Numbered from the stretch's first letter, positions 36,032 to 45,126 are shown. The stretch: 64,000 bases of DNA from Pseudomonas sp. BMS12 (GCF_001592875.1 NZ_LSOF01000002.1:1-64000), one strand, 5' to 3'. Translations and numbers: made by a program. Notes: generated from the letters alone by a model not told the origin.

Positions 36032-36273
36032 TCGCGGCCAAGGCCCCTCCTACGGAGTGTGACTTCACGAAACCAAGCGGCACCCGCCGATTTTGTGGGA
36101 GCGGCTGTACGGCACCCCGCTTTAGCCGCGATGACAGTGTATTGGGCAGCGCAGTGTTGCCTGCATCGCGGCTGAAGCCGCTCCCACAAAGCGCTGACAT
36201 ATCCGTGTGGGCGTGGCTTCGGCCGCGACTAACCCAGGCGGTGCCGAGCGGTAGGAGGGGCCTTGGCCGCGAT
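36032..36273. repeat. REP cluster with two repeat families
   Basis: The 385-base gap between the globin and phoX holds no gene. One family pairs GTGGGAGCGGCTG-TACGGCACCCCGC-TTTAGCCGCGATG (36094-36132, bulged) with CATCGCGGCTGAAGCCGCTC (36163-36182, followed by CCACAAA). A second family, CGCGGCCAAGGCCCCTCCTA (36034-36053) and its inverse TAGGAGGGGCCTTGGCCGCG (36252-36271), flanks the first, so one REP pair is nested inside another. Confidence 0.8.
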
Positions 36274-36313
36274 AAATAGAGGTCTGATGAAGGCAGATGC
36301 CCTACCCAAACCC

Positions 36314-38266
36314 TCAGGCCCCGATCACCCCGCCGTCCTCGCGGGTAATCATCACCGTGGTCGAGCGCGGGCGGGTCTGGCCGTCGCTGGCCGGGTAGCT
36401 GATGCCGGGGTGCTGGATATTGGCCCACATGGTCCTGCCATCCGGGCTCCAGGCCAGGCCGGTAATCTCGCAGCCGCGCGGGCCAACCATGAAGCGACGC
36501 ACTTCGCGGGTGCTCGGGTCGGCACACAGCAGCTGGTTGCAGCCCATGGCCTGCATGGCGGGGTCGATGTCGTCGTAGTCGGTCTGGATCCACAGGCGCC
36601 CGGCGGCGTCGAAGGCCAGGCCGTCCGGCGAGGAAAACAGGTCGCCGTCGATGGTGCCGGTAAGGTTGGCCGGGACCGTCTTACCGCTCTGGTCACGGGC
36701 GCCCTTGGCTTCGCCGGCGAGCAGGAACAGCTCCCAGATGAAGGTGGTGGCGGTCGGATCGGCATCCTGTTCGTTGAAGCGCAGGATCTGCCCGTGCAGG
36801 TTGTGCGGGCGCGGGTTGGCCTTGTCGGTGGGCTGCTTGTCGCCACGCCCGTCGTTGTTGGTCAGGGTGACGTATACCTCGCGGGTCTCGGGATGCACGG
36901 CGGCCCACTCGGGGCGGTCCATCGGCGTGGCGCCGGCGCGGTCGGCGGCAGCGCGGGCGTTGAGCAGCACCTCGGCCTGGTCGGCGAAGCCATTCTCGGC
37001 GCTCAGGCCATTCTGCCCGTGTACCAGCGCCAGCCACTGGCCGCTACCGTCGGCGTCAAAGCGCGCAACGTACAGCGTACCGCTGTCCAGCAGGTCGCGG
37101 CTGGCCTTGGGGTTGGCCGCGTCGAAGCGCCCGGCCGGGACGAACTTGTAGATGTACTCGCCCTTGGAGTCATCGCCGGAGTAATAGGCCAGACGCCCGT
37201 CATCCGTCATGCTCAGCGCCGCACACTCGCGGCTGAAGCGGCCGAAGGCGGTGCGCTTGACCGGCTGGCTCTGCGGGTCGAACGGGTCGATCTCCACCAC
37301 CCAGCCGAAACGGTGCGGCTCGTTGACGTGGCCACTGTGGGCCTGCTCGGCATAGGGCGTGGCGTCGAAGCGCGGATCGGCGGTTTCCCAGGCGTAGTTC
37401 TTGCTCGTGCCGCTGTTGGCCAGACCATAGCGTTTGTGTGAAACCCGCGCTGCGTAGTCAGCCTGGTCGCGGTTGATAAAGTAGTTGTGCCAGTTCTCCT
37501 CGCAGGTGAGGAAGGTGCCCCAAGGCGTGATGCCGGTGGAACAGTTGTTCAGGGTGCCGCGCACCTCCAGACCGCTGGGGTCGCTGGCGGTCTTCATCGC
37601 ATCGAGCCCGGCCAGCGGCCCGGCGATGCGCATCGGCGTAAGCATGCTGATGCGGCGGTTGTAGGGCGAATCCATGACCCGCTGCCACTGGCCGTCGGCG
37701 CCCTGCTTCACCTCGATCACCGACACGCCGTGGGCCGCCTGCTCCTTGCGCACCTCGTCCAGCGGGCGCGGCTGGCTCTGGTCGATCTGCCCGGACGGAT
37801 GCAGCGGCGGATTGACGTACTCATGGTTCATCACCAGCAGACCGCGGTCGGTTTCGCCGGCGAAGGCGAAGAACTCCATGCCGTCATGGTTATCGCCGGC
37901 CTGTTTTAGCTGAGCCTGCCAATCGTCACTGGCATCCGGGTTCCAGTTCGGCGCGCCGGTCTCGACCGGATCGCCCCAGGAGAAGAACGGCACGGCGCGG
38001 TAGCCCTCGGCCACCAACACCTGGTCGAACTGGGCGTCGAGCTGCACCGGCACGCCGCGAAAATTCAGCAGCGGGCTGGCGCTGGCCTTGCTGCAGGCGC
38101 CGATGCCGCCGGCGAAGAAGCCCAGCGCGGCCAGGCTCAGACCGCCCTTGAGCACATTGCGCCGGCTCGGGTTGATCAGCTCGGCCAGCGGTGCATTGGC
38201 GCTGGGGTTGATGGCGATGTCGTCGTGGGCTTCCAGGCGGGTGTGAAAGCGGCTGTGTTCGTTCAT
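36314..38266 (-). CDS. PhoX family alkaline phosphatase (DUF839), Tat-exported
   Basis: A 650-aa secreted phosphatase of the PhoX family, Ca/Fe enzymes that release phosphate from monoesters outside the cytoplasm. The start ATG 38266 (MNEHSRFHTRLEAHDD) leads to a twin-arginine motif SRRNVLKGGLSLAALGF (about residues 34-50), so it is exported folded. Further landmarks are GFVVNHEY-like LLVMNHEYVNPPLHP, NNCSTGITPWGTFLTCEENW and ECAALSMTDDGRLAYYSGDD. It lies 109 bases after tonB in the same orientation as the phytase and TonB-dependent receptor, consistent with Pho-regulated phosphate scavenging. Confidence 0.93.
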   Translation of the reverse strand: MNEHSRFHTRLEAHDDIAINPSANAPLAELINPSRRNVLKGGLSLAALGFFAGGIGACSKASASPLLNFRGVPVQLDAQFDQVLVAEGYRAVPFFSWGDPVETGAPNWNPDASDDWQAQLKQAGDNHDGMEFFAFAGETDRGLLVMNHEYVNPPLHPSGQIDQSQPRPLDEVRKEQAAHGVSVIEVKQGADGQWQRVMDSPYNRRISMLTPMRIAGPLAGLDAMKTASDPSGLEVRGTLNNCSTGITPWGTFLTCEENWHNYFINRDQADYAARVSHKRYGLANSGTSKNYAWETADPRFDATPYAEQAHSGHVNEPHRFGWVVEIDPFDPQSQPVKRTAFGRFSRECAALSMTDDGRLAYYSGDDSKGEYIYKFVPAGRFDAANPKASRDLLDSGTLYVARFDADGSGQWLALVHGQNGLSAENGFADQAEVLLNARAAADRAGATPMDRPEWAAVHPETREVYVTLTNNDGRGDKQPTDKANPRPHNLHGQILRFNEQDADPTATTFIWELFLLAGEAKGARDQSGKTVPANLTGTIDGDLFSSPDGLAFDAAGRLWIQTDYDDIDPAMQAMGCNQLLCADPSTREVRRFMVGPRGCEITGLAWSPDGRTMWANIQHPGISYPASDGQTRPRSTTVMITREDGGVIGA

Positions 38267-38301
38267 CGTGGGCTCGCTGAAAAATGGGAATGATCTGAGC
38301 G

Positions 38302-38345
38302 CCCTCACCCCAGCCCTCTCCCGGCGGCAGAGGGGGTGGTCGAGG
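38302..38345. repeat. Intergenic CCCTC...GAGGG palindromic repeat
   Basis: CCCTCACCCCAGCCCTCTCC followed by CGGCGGC and AGAGGGGGTGGTCGAGG forms an imperfect hairpin between tonB and phoX. The CACCCCAGCCCTCTCC text is a common interspersed repeat in proteobacterial genomes. It may set the tonB:phoX ratio. Confidence 0.6.
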
Positions 38346-38375
38346 TGGGCTGGCGGCTCCTAAAACAGAGCGGTG

Positions 38376-39152
38376 TTATTCGATGCGGTAGTGGAAGGTG
38401 TTCTTCACCCCCTCCACGGCCACTGCCTTGCCGTTCTCCAGGCGCGGCTGGTAGCGGAAGGTCTTGGCGGCGGAGAGCGAGGGCCGGACGAACAGCGGGT
38501 GGCAGTCGCCGACCACCTGCGGGTTCTCCACCCGGCCTTGCGGGTTGACCCGGTAGTTCACCGTGCAGTCGCCTTCGATGCCCTTGTTCAGAGCGCGGTC
38601 CGGGTAGTCCGGCGCTTCCTTGGCAATCGGCAGGTACTGGCGGCTGGCCGCAGCAGCGGCTTCAGCCTGGTGGGCGCGCTCGGCGGCCAGGGCCTGTTCG
38701 GCCGCCAGGCGTTGCTGTTCCTGCTGACGAGCCAACTGCTCCTGGCGCTGTCGCTCGGCACGCTCCTGCTGCAGACGTTGTTGCTCCTGGCGCAGGCGCT
38801 CTTGCTCACGCTTGCGCGCCAGCGCCGCCTGCTCCAGACGCTGCTGCTCGATGCGCGGATCGGGCCTGGGTGTTTCCTCCACCACCGGCCGGGCCGGCTC
38901 GGGCACCACCGGCGCGGGCGGCACGATCTCCGGTGCGGGTGGCGCGGGCGGTGCCAGGGTGATCAGCCGGGTGGTCAGGGTGCGCACCTGCGGCGCCTCG
39001 GGCACGCTGCTCGGCCACTGCGCCAACAGCAAGCCCAGCACCAGCGCATGCAGGCCCACCGCGACCATAGCCGCGGCGCCATTACGCCAGACCCAGGGGC
39101 TTGGCAGCGGTGGCAGGTTCAGGCTCGACGAGGACATCAGTGCGGCACTCAC
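38376..39152 (-). CDS. tonB: TonB family energy transducer
   Basis: A 258-aa protein with an N-terminal transmembrane helix (about 28-45, GAAAMVAVGLHALVLGLLLA), a Pro-rich stretch (LAPPAPPAPEIVPPAPVVPE), a Gln/Arg/Glu-rich coiled helix (about 105-170) and a C-terminal TonB domain (PDYPDRALNKGIEGDCTVNY). It transmits proton-motive-force energy to TonB-dependent receptors. The GTG at 39152 overlaps the exbD stop by 4 bases; Met6 (39137) is an alternative start. It is clustered with exbB and exbD and with one receptor, suggesting a dedicated system. Confidence 0.94.
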   Translation of the reverse strand: MSAALMSSSSLNLPPLPSPWVWRNGAAAMVAVGLHALVLGLLLAQWPSSVPEAPQVRTLTTRLITLAPPAPPAPEIVPPAPVVPEPARPVVEETPRPDPRIEQQRLEQAALARKREQERLRQEQQRLQQERAERQRQEQLARQQEQQRLAAEQALAAERAHQAEAAAAASRQYLPIAKEAPDYPDRALNKGIEGDCTVNYRVNPQGRVENPQVVGDCHPLFVRPSLSAAKTFRYQPRLENGKAVAVEGVKNTFHYRIE

Positions 39153-39592
39153 TGCGGCGCCTCGGTGATCAGGCCGAGGTTGCTCACCCCGCCCTGCTGC
39201 AGCGCGGCCATGCCGGCCACCACGCGGGCGTAATCGACGGCGCCGTCGGCGCGGATATACACCTGGGTGTCGCCATTGGCGGCAATCAGCGCGCCGACCT
39301 TGGCGCTCATCTCGGCCAGGTCCACCGCGCTGTCGCCACGGCTGTCGATATCCAGCTCGGGGCCGAGGTTCCAGTAGTAGCCACCGTCGGCCTGCACCGA
39401 CAGGGTGAGGATCTGTTGCTGGCTGTCGGCTGGCAGCGCTTCGGCGGCGACCTTGGGCAGCTCGACCTTGACGCCCTGGGTGAGCATCGGTGCGGTGACC
39501 ATGAAGATCACCAGCAGCACCAGCATCACGTCGATATAGGGCACCACGTTCATTTCGGCCTTGGCGCCGTACTTGCTCTGCGGTTTGCGCAT
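39149..39592 (-). CDS. exbD: Biopolymer transport protein ExbD/TolR family
   Basis: A 147-aa protein with one N-terminal transmembrane helix carrying the proton-path Asp (NVVPYIDVMLVLLVIFMVTA, Asp about residue 21) and a periplasmic C-terminal domain (VYIRADGAVDYARVVAGMAA). It forms the ExbBD motor with the upstream exbB. TolR and ExbD are hard to tell apart on sequence; the adjacent tonB favours ExbD. The stop overlaps the tonB GTG start. Confidence 0.93.
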   Translation of the reverse strand: MRKPQSKYGAKAEMNVVPYIDVMLVLLVIFMVTAPMLTQGVKVELPKVAAEALPADSQQQILTLSVQADGGYYWNLGPELDIDSRGDSAVDLAEMSAKVGALIAANGDTQVYIRADGAVDYARVVAGMAALQQGGVSNLGLITEAPQ

Positions 39593-39602
39593 GACCTGAT
39601 CC

Positions 39603-40310
39603 TCAGGCGGCCTGGGACAGTTTCGGCGCGGCCTGCAGCTTGCGCTGCAGACGGCCCTGCAGCTCATTGCCGAAGGCGTAGAAGCGCGCACTCAGGGTGG
39701 CCACGCGGGCGGCGAAGCGGTTGTAGGCAACCACCGCGGGAATCGCCGCGAACAGGCCGATGGCGGTGGCGATTAGCGCCTCGGCGATGCCCGGCGCGAC
39801 GGTGGACAGGGTCGCCTGCTGCACCTGGGACAGGCCGATGAAGGAATTCATGATCCCCCACACGGTGCCGAACAGGCCGATGTAGGGGCTCACCGAACCG
39901 ACCGTGGCGAGGAACGGCAGGCCTTTCTCCAGGCGCTCGTCCTGCTCGGCGATGGCCACCAGCAGGCTGCGCTCGACGCCGTCGATCACCGCCTCGGCCG
40001 GCACGCCCGGCTGGCGCTGCAGCTGGGCGAACTCGCCGTAGCCGGCGCGGAAGATCCGCTCCAGCGCGGCGTCCTGGTCGGTCTGCTCGCTACCTTCGCG
40101 GTGCAACTGAGCCAGGTCGCCCTGCTGGCGGAAACGCTTGAGGAAGTCCTTGTGCAGGCGCTCGCAGCGCCCCAGTAGCAGGCTGCGCTGGATGATCAGG
40201 TACCAGCTGGCCAGGGAGGCGGCGAGCAGAATGAGCATGACCAGCTTGACCAGCAGGCTGGCGTCGTTGATCAGGCTCCAGACGGTCATCTGTTCGAGGG
40301 TGGCGTGCAT
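39603..40310 (-). CDS. exbB: MotA/TolQ/ExbB proton channel family protein
   Basis: A 235-aa inner-membrane protein with three transmembrane helices: about 15-42, then a pair near 140-165 and 180-205. The family core GLPFLATVGSVSPYIGLFGT and TVAPGIAEALIATAIGLFAA is intact. It forms the ExbB pentamer that uses the proton gradient for TonB. ATG 40310 follows GGAGTCACACC. It is 10 bases upstream of exbD and 114 bases downstream of the phytase gene. Confidence 0.93.
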   Translation of the reverse strand: MHATLEQMTVWSLINDASLLVKLVMLILLAASLASWYLIIQRSLLLGRCERLHKDFLKRFRQQGDLAQLHREGSEQTDQDAALERIFRAGYGEFAQLQRQPGVPAEAVIDGVERSLLVAIAEQDERLEKGLPFLATVGSVSPYIGLFGTVWGIMNSFIGLSQVQQATLSTVAPGIAEALIATAIGLFAAIPAVVAYNRFAARVATLSARFYAFGNELQGRLQRKLQAAPKLSQAA

Positions 40311-40358
40311 GGTGTGACTCCTTGTGCATAACGGGGTGAGGCGCATGCCTTGCCCCGG

Positions 40359-40378
40359 CCCTCGCCCAAGGGCGAGGG
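40359..40378. other. 9-bp stem hairpin between phytase and exbB
   Basis: CCCTCGCCC-AA-GGGCGAGGG is a perfect stem-loop in the 114-base phytase-exbB gap. No T-run follows on the minus strand. It may limit read-through or stabilise one part of the transcript. Adjacent on the minus strand is CTGTCATCAAC, a single PhoB half-site-like word at the phytase stop. Confidence 0.55.
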
Positions 40379-40424
40379 TGGATGGGCGCTATTCGATTAC
40401 GTGGCGATTACCGGTTGATGACAG

Positions 40425-42362
40425 TCAGTCCAGCGCCAGGGCGCGGGCGACTTCGCTCCAGGGCACGAACTTGAAGTTCTGCGTGGCCTCGGGCATGCGC
40501 TTGCGCCCGTCCTGCACCACCAGCATGCCCTGGCTCCAGGGCCCGCCGAGGTTGGCCGAGGTGACTTCCAGGCCGTCGGTCTCGGAGGCACCGTCGATGC
40601 CCAGGGCGCCGTTGAGGCCGACGCGGAACGCGCCCTTGAGCGCATAGGGCGGCTCGGCATCCAGCACCACGTAGCTGTCGTTGCCCTGGCTGGAGATCAC
40701 CAGGTAGTCGTGCTGACCAGACTGGTAGAGGCCTACGCCCTCCACATCGTCATGCAACACGTCACCGACCTTGAACACGCTGCTCAGCTCGGTCGAACCG
40801 TCGGGGCGAGCGTCCACGGCCCATACGCCGGTGTCTTCCTCGCCGAGGAACAGGCGCTGGCGCTGGTCGTCGGCGACGCAGCCCTCGGGCTGGCTGTCCA
40901 CCGCGAAACGCCGCACCAGTTCGCCCTTCACTTCACCGCCGGCGCCGTCCAGGCGGTATTGCAGGAAGCTGCCGTCCTTGCCGTTGGCGAAGGCGTACAG
41001 CTCGCCGGTAGCCGGCTGGAACAGGCAGATGCCGTAGATCTCCTTGATCGGCGTGCGAATCTCGCCGGCCTCGCGCAGCTCACCGCTGCTGCGGTCGATG
41101 GCGAACAGGTGGATGCTGTCGTGGTCGCGGTTGCTGGCCACCGCCAGGTCAACAGTGGTGCCGCCGAGGTCGAAGCCGGGACGCACATCGACGTTGTTCA
41201 GGCGGCCGACCGGCAGTTCCTGCAGCAGCTTGCCGTCCAGGTCGTAGGCCAGCAGGCCCTGTTTCTTGTTGGTACCGAGCACACGCGACAGCGCCGGCTG
41301 TTCGGGGTGCACCCAGATCGCCGGGTCGTCGGCGGCATCGCCGTGACGACCGACCGGCGCGCTCTGGCGCAAGGCCGGCACATTCGCCAGCACCGGCGGC
41401 AGCTCGACGGCGGCCGGCTGCCAGTTCAGCTCGCCCTGATAGAAGCGCCCGGCGCCATCGTCCTGCACCAGCAATTCCAGGCCTTTTCCGGTACTGCGCA
41501 CGGCCAGGCGCTCCGGCTCTTCCAGCCCCTGCAGCGGCAGATTGGCCACCGCGTTCCAGGCGTTGCCCTGCTGCTGATAGAGGTGCAGCTCGGCGGCGGA
41601 GGGGTCCAGCGCCAGCAGGCCGCCGGGCACGCTGGCCACGGCCCCGACGCTGTCTTTGAGGCTGCCGAACGGTACGCGGATATCCACCGGCACGCGGCTG
41701 GCATCGGCCTCCGGGTGGGCCGGGTAGGCCCACAGGCCGACGGTTTCCTCGTTGACGAACAAGCGGTTGCCGGCGTCGTCGGCCTGGCAATACTCGGCCT
41801 GCGGTGGCAGCGGCAGGCCGCGCACGCGCTTGGCCTCGGCGCTCAGCTGGTTGCCGGCGCCGACCAGCCACTGCTCGCCCTGGCCGTCTTCGCCGATCAG
41901 GAACAGGTAGAGGTTGGCAGCATCGTCACGGTACAGGCACAGGCCGCTGATGGCGTAGTCGCGCGCCGGCAACAGCTGCGGTCGATTCCACTGCTTCCCG
42001 GCGACATCCAGGCTGGCCAGGACGGCCTGCCCGGTGACGTTATCCAGGCTGGCGACGATCAGCGCCTGGCCGGCGCTGCGGCTGTCCAGTGTCGAGTAGC
42101 TGCCCGGCAGTCGCGCCAGTTCGGAGCCTTGCTCATCAAGCAGCAGCAGGCCACGACGCTCGCTGGCAGCGATACGCAGGTCGGCGCCAGCAGTCAGCTC
42201 GGCAGGCACGAAGCGCAGGTCTTCGGCCTTGACCTTGGCCGAGGCGCCCCAGGGGCTGAGGGCCAGTTTTGGCGTTGCTGCGGAGGCAGTTGGCGGCAAC
42301 TGCTCGCAGCCGGCGAGCAGCAGGCTGGCGAGCAACAGGGAATACGCAAACACAGGTTTCAT
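40425..42362 (-). CDS. Beta-propeller phytase (two-lobed lipoprotein)
   Basis: A 645-aa predicted lipoprotein (MKPVFAYSLLLASLLLAGC, Cys19). Beta-propeller phytases remove phosphates from calcium phytate. Residues about 40-330 form a first, diverged propeller lobe. From about 345 a typical phytase lobe follows: DAADDPAIWVHPEQPALSRV, LGTNKKQGLLAYDL, NNVDVRPGFDLGG, LAVASNRDHDSIHLF, DSQPEGCVADD and FLGEEDTGVWAVD, with the acidic calcium/phosphate-site residues. Tandem-lobe phytases are known, with an inactive N-terminal lobe assisting catalysis. It lies between a TonB-dependent receptor and exbB and is probably an outer-membrane or periplasmic enzyme under PhoB control. Confidence 0.93.
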   Translation of the reverse strand: MKPVFAYSLLLASLLLAGCEQLPPTASAATPKLALSPWGASAKVKAEDLRFVPAELTAGADLRIAASERRGLLLLDEQGSELARLPGSYSTLDSRSAGQALIVASLDNVTGQAVLASLDVAGKQWNRPQLLPARDYAISGLCLYRDDAANLYLFLIGEDGQGEQWLVGAGNQLSAEAKRVRGLPLPPQAEYCQADDAGNRLFVNEETVGLWAYPAHPEADASRVPVDIRVPFGSLKDSVGAVASVPGGLLALDPSAAELHLYQQQGNAWNAVANLPLQGLEEPERLAVRSTGKGLELLVQDDGAGRFYQGELNWQPAAVELPPVLANVPALRQSAPVGRHGDAADDPAIWVHPEQPALSRVLGTNKKQGLLAYDLDGKLLQELPVGRLNNVDVRPGFDLGGTTVDLAVASNRDHDSIHLFAIDRSSGELREAGEIRTPIKEIYGICLFQPATGELYAFANGKDGSFLQYRLDGAGGEVKGELVRRFAVDSQPEGCVADDQRQRLFLGEEDTGVWAVDARPDGSTELSSVFKVGDVLHDDVEGVGLYQSGQHDYLVISSQGNDSYVVLDAEPPYALKGAFRVGLNGALGIDGASETDGLEVTSANLGGPWSQGMLVVQDGRKRMPEATQNFKFVPWSEVARALALD

Positions 42363-42437
42363 ACAGCAGATGTCCTTGGCGAAGCATCGAACGCGCGCTC
42401 TTAGGAGACACGCAGAGGCAAGACCTCGCGAGCTAGA

Positions 42438-42521
42438 GCCGGGCTAGGCGGCGCAGGCCGAGGGAGCGGAGTTTGCTGAGAGCAAATGAGCATCCCGAGG
42501 TCTGCGCCAACAACGCCCGGC
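42438..42521. repeat. 84-bp imperfect palindrome between receptor and phytase genes
   Basis: Arms of 28 bases (42450-42477 and 42481-42508) around GAG pair with a few mismatches (inner TTTGCT/AGCAAA, outer GGCGCAG/CTGCGCC), extended by GCCGGGC/GCCCGGC. It resembles a family of long intergenic palindromes in Pseudomonas. On the transcript it would form a large hairpin between the two genes. Confidence 0.7.
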
Positions 42522-42545
42522 CGACGCGCAGCAGGTCGAAAGGGG

Positions 42546-45053
42546 TTAGAAATTGGTGTAGGTCAGGCCCAGCTTGTAGGTGGGCCCGTACTCTTCGTAC
42601 TGGGCGTTGTAGGAGCGACTGCCGGTGTAGACGTAGTAGCTCTCGTCGGTCAGGTTCTGCGCCTCGAAGCGCAGCTGCAGGCCCTTGGTCAGGAAGTAGC
42701 CGGCGCTGAAGTCGACGAACACCTGATCGTCCACGTGCTGGTCGTGGGCCTTGTCGTCGATGCTCGCCACTTCGTAGAGGTAGTCGGACTTGTAGTTGGC
42801 CGACAGACGCAGGCTGAGCTTGTCGTCCTCCCAGCCGAGCATCAGGTTGCCGACGGTGTCGGACTGGAACGGCAGATCGATGTCGCGCTCCAGCTGGCGA
42901 CCGCTGGCCAGGTCGCGCCCGGAGATGCTTGCCTCGGAACGGCTGAAGGTGGCGTTGGCGCCCAGCAGCAGGCCATTCCAGGGCGCCGGCAGCCAGTCGA
43001 ACTTCTGCGAGTAGGCCAGCTCCAGGCCGTACAGGTCGGCGCTGTCGCCGTTGGCGAAGCTGTTGGCCTCGTCGAACGCGGTCCAGGCACCGGTGCCGGC
43101 CAGATCGGTGTTGTAGATGAAGCTGTCGATGTCCTTGTAGAACAGGAAGGCCGAGACCACGCCGGCGCGGCCCAGGTAGTGCTCGATCCCCAGGTCGATG
43201 TTGCTCGACTCCAGCGGATCGAGCGTCGGGTTGCCGAACTCGGCCTCGTCGCCGTCGATGACGAAGCCGGGGGCCAGTTGCTCGAAGGTCGGGCGCACCA
43301 CGCTGTTGGTCCAGGCGAAACGCAGCTGGGTGTCCTTGTCCAGTTGGTAGCGCAGGTGCAGGCCCGGCAGCCAGTGGTGGTAGTCGTTGTTGGCCTTGAT
43401 CGACTCGTAGGCGCCGTCGCGGATACCCGTGCCCTTGGCTTCGAACTCGGTGCCCTCGTAGCGCAGGCCGGCGATGATGCGCAGGTCGTCGATATCCACG
43501 GTCTGCATCAGGTACGCGGCGTCGATGTCTTCACTCATCTTGAAGTCATTCACCCGCGACTCTTCTTCGTTGTAGGCGGCGTCGCGATCGAGGCCGCCCA
43601 GCAGCGCTTCTAAGGCGTCGGCGCTGATCCCCGGACCGAAATGCCCCAGACCATAGTCGACGTTACCGTGCAGGTAGGCCTCCAGGCTGGTGTCAGCCGC
43701 CCCGAAGCTGTCGTAGGTCCACACATCGGTGTCGTTCTCCTTGTCGCGGCGACTGAGCTTGCCGCCGAACTTGACCTGCGCGGCATAGCCGGCCAGGTCG
43801 AAGTCACGAGCCAGGTCGAGCTTGATGTTCTTTTCCGTGTCGCTGGTGTCTTCCTCGGCCCACTCGACTTCGTCGAGGCTGAAATTGGCCGGATCATAGA
43901 AGTCGCCGCCAATATTCAGGTGCGGCTTTTTCGTGTCGCTGAAACCGGCATCGGCGAAGTCGCCATTGCCCTCGAACACCGCGCCAGCGATATGCCCGGG
44001 CGTGTCTTCGCTGGACTTGCTGTAGCCGGCCTGGGCATTGAGCGTCCACTGGCCGATCAGGCGTTCGCCGCCCAGCACATAGGACTGGATTTCCTGGGTC
44101 TCCTCGCGGTCCTTCAGCTCACGCCAGCCTTCGGCATCACCGCGTTCACCCGGGCGCTGGGCGTCGTCGAACTCGACGCCGGCAGCGTTACGGGTTTCCG
44201 TATCCTTGTAGCGGCTGTACAGGGTGCGCAGGTAGTAGCTGCTGTAGTCGTCGGCCTGGTAGTCGAAGTTCAGACCGAAGCCGGTGCGCTCACGGGTGAT
44301 CTCGTAGTCGCGCTGCTCCAGCTCTTCGAGTCTGGCGCCGTCTTCGAAGTCCCACTTGCCGCCGGTCTCGACGTTGTCCGAACCGAAGTCACGCTCCTGC
44401 CAGCTGAGCGCGGCAGCCACGCCGAAGTTGTCGGTGCCATCACCCAGGCTGAAACGGTCGCTGATGGCGCCGGAGAACTTCGGGCTGGTCTCGCTGGTGT
44501 TGTCGTCGTAGCTGGCCTCGGCCGTGCCGGTGTAGAACAGGCCCTTGTGGTCGAAGGCCGACAGGCTCTCCACCTCGATGGTGCCGCCGAGGGAGTTGGC
44601 GTCCATGTCCGGGGTGAGCGTCTTGACCACCGACAGCGACTGCACCAGCTCGGCCGGCAGCACGTCGAGCGCCACGGCGCGACGGCCGCTTTCCGGCGAG
44701 GGCACCAGGGTGCCGTTGATGGTCACGCTGTTGAGGTCCGGGCCGAGGCCACGAACGCTGACGAAGCGGCCTTCGCCCTGATCGCGTTCGACCGACACGC
44801 CCGGCAGGCGCTGCACCGCTTCGGCGGCGTTCTGGTCCGGTAGCTGGGCCACACCATCGGCATGTACCACGCTCTCCACCTGATCGGCACGCCGTTGTTC
44901 TTTCAACGCCTGGTCCAGGCTGGCGGCCTGGCCGACCACATTGACGTGTTCGACGGCTTCGTCGGCCGCCCATAAAGGTGTGGCAGCGATGGCCAGCGCC
45001 AGGGCGCTGATGCGGAAACCTGCCCGGCGGGCAGTGAGACGCGGCTTGTGCAT
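42546..45053 (-). CDS. TonB-dependent outer-membrane receptor (phytate/organophosphate-associated)
   Basis: An 835-aa TonB-dependent transporter. It has a signal peptide (ALAIAATPLWA-ADEA), a TonB-box-like EHVNVVGQA, and a plug domain (about 50-170) with LPDQNAAEAVQRLPGVSVER, RGLGPDLNSVTINGT and GGTIEVES. A 22-strand-type barrel ends in YGPTYKLGLTYTNF with a terminal Phe. It precedes a beta-propeller phytase, an association reported for other bacteria, so it may import inositol phosphates or products. ATG 45053 with GGGAGAGCC upstream is chosen. A PhoB box lies about 75 bases upstream, making this the first gene of the phosphate-scavenging unit. Confidence 0.92.
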   Translation of the reverse strand: MHKPRLTARRAGFRISALALAIAATPLWAADEAVEHVNVVGQAASLDQALKEQRRADQVESVVHADGVAQLPDQNAAEAVQRLPGVSVERDQGEGRFVSVRGLGPDLNSVTINGTLVPSPESGRRAVALDVLPAELVQSLSVVKTLTPDMDANSLGGTIEVESLSAFDHKGLFYTGTAEASYDDNTSETSPKFSGAISDRFSLGDGTDNFGVAAALSWQERDFGSDNVETGGKWDFEDGARLEELEQRDYEITRERTGFGLNFDYQADDYSSYYLRTLYSRYKDTETRNAAGVEFDDAQRPGERGDAEGWRELKDREETQEIQSYVLGGERLIGQWTLNAQAGYSKSSEDTPGHIAGAVFEGNGDFADAGFSDTKKPHLNIGGDFYDPANFSLDEVEWAEEDTSDTEKNIKLDLARDFDLAGYAAQVKFGGKLSRRDKENDTDVWTYDSFGAADTSLEAYLHGNVDYGLGHFGPGISADALEALLGGLDRDAAYNEEESRVNDFKMSEDIDAAYLMQTVDIDDLRIIAGLRYEGTEFEAKGTGIRDGAYESIKANNDYHHWLPGLHLRYQLDKDTQLRFAWTNSVVRPTFEQLAPGFVIDGDEAEFGNPTLDPLESSNIDLGIEHYLGRAGVVSAFLFYKDIDSFIYNTDLAGTGAWTAFDEANSFANGDSADLYGLELAYSQKFDWLPAPWNGLLLGANATFSRSEASISGRDLASGRQLERDIDLPFQSDTVGNLMLGWEDDKLSLRLSANYKSDYLYEVASIDDKAHDQHVDDQVFVDFSAGYFLTKGLQLRFEAQNLTDESYYVYTGSRSYNAQYEEYGPTYKLGLTYTNF

Positions 45054-45126
45054 GTGGCTCTCCCCAAGAGATCGTTGCAACCGGCAGCAGTGGCCGGCGA
45101 CTGGGAGCGCAAGCTAGGAGTGCGGC

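Noticed and set aside
42546-45053. The receptor as a siderophore receptor
   Set aside because: No siderophore genes or Fur-type box noticed; the adjacent phytase, PhoX and PhoB box point to phosphorus.
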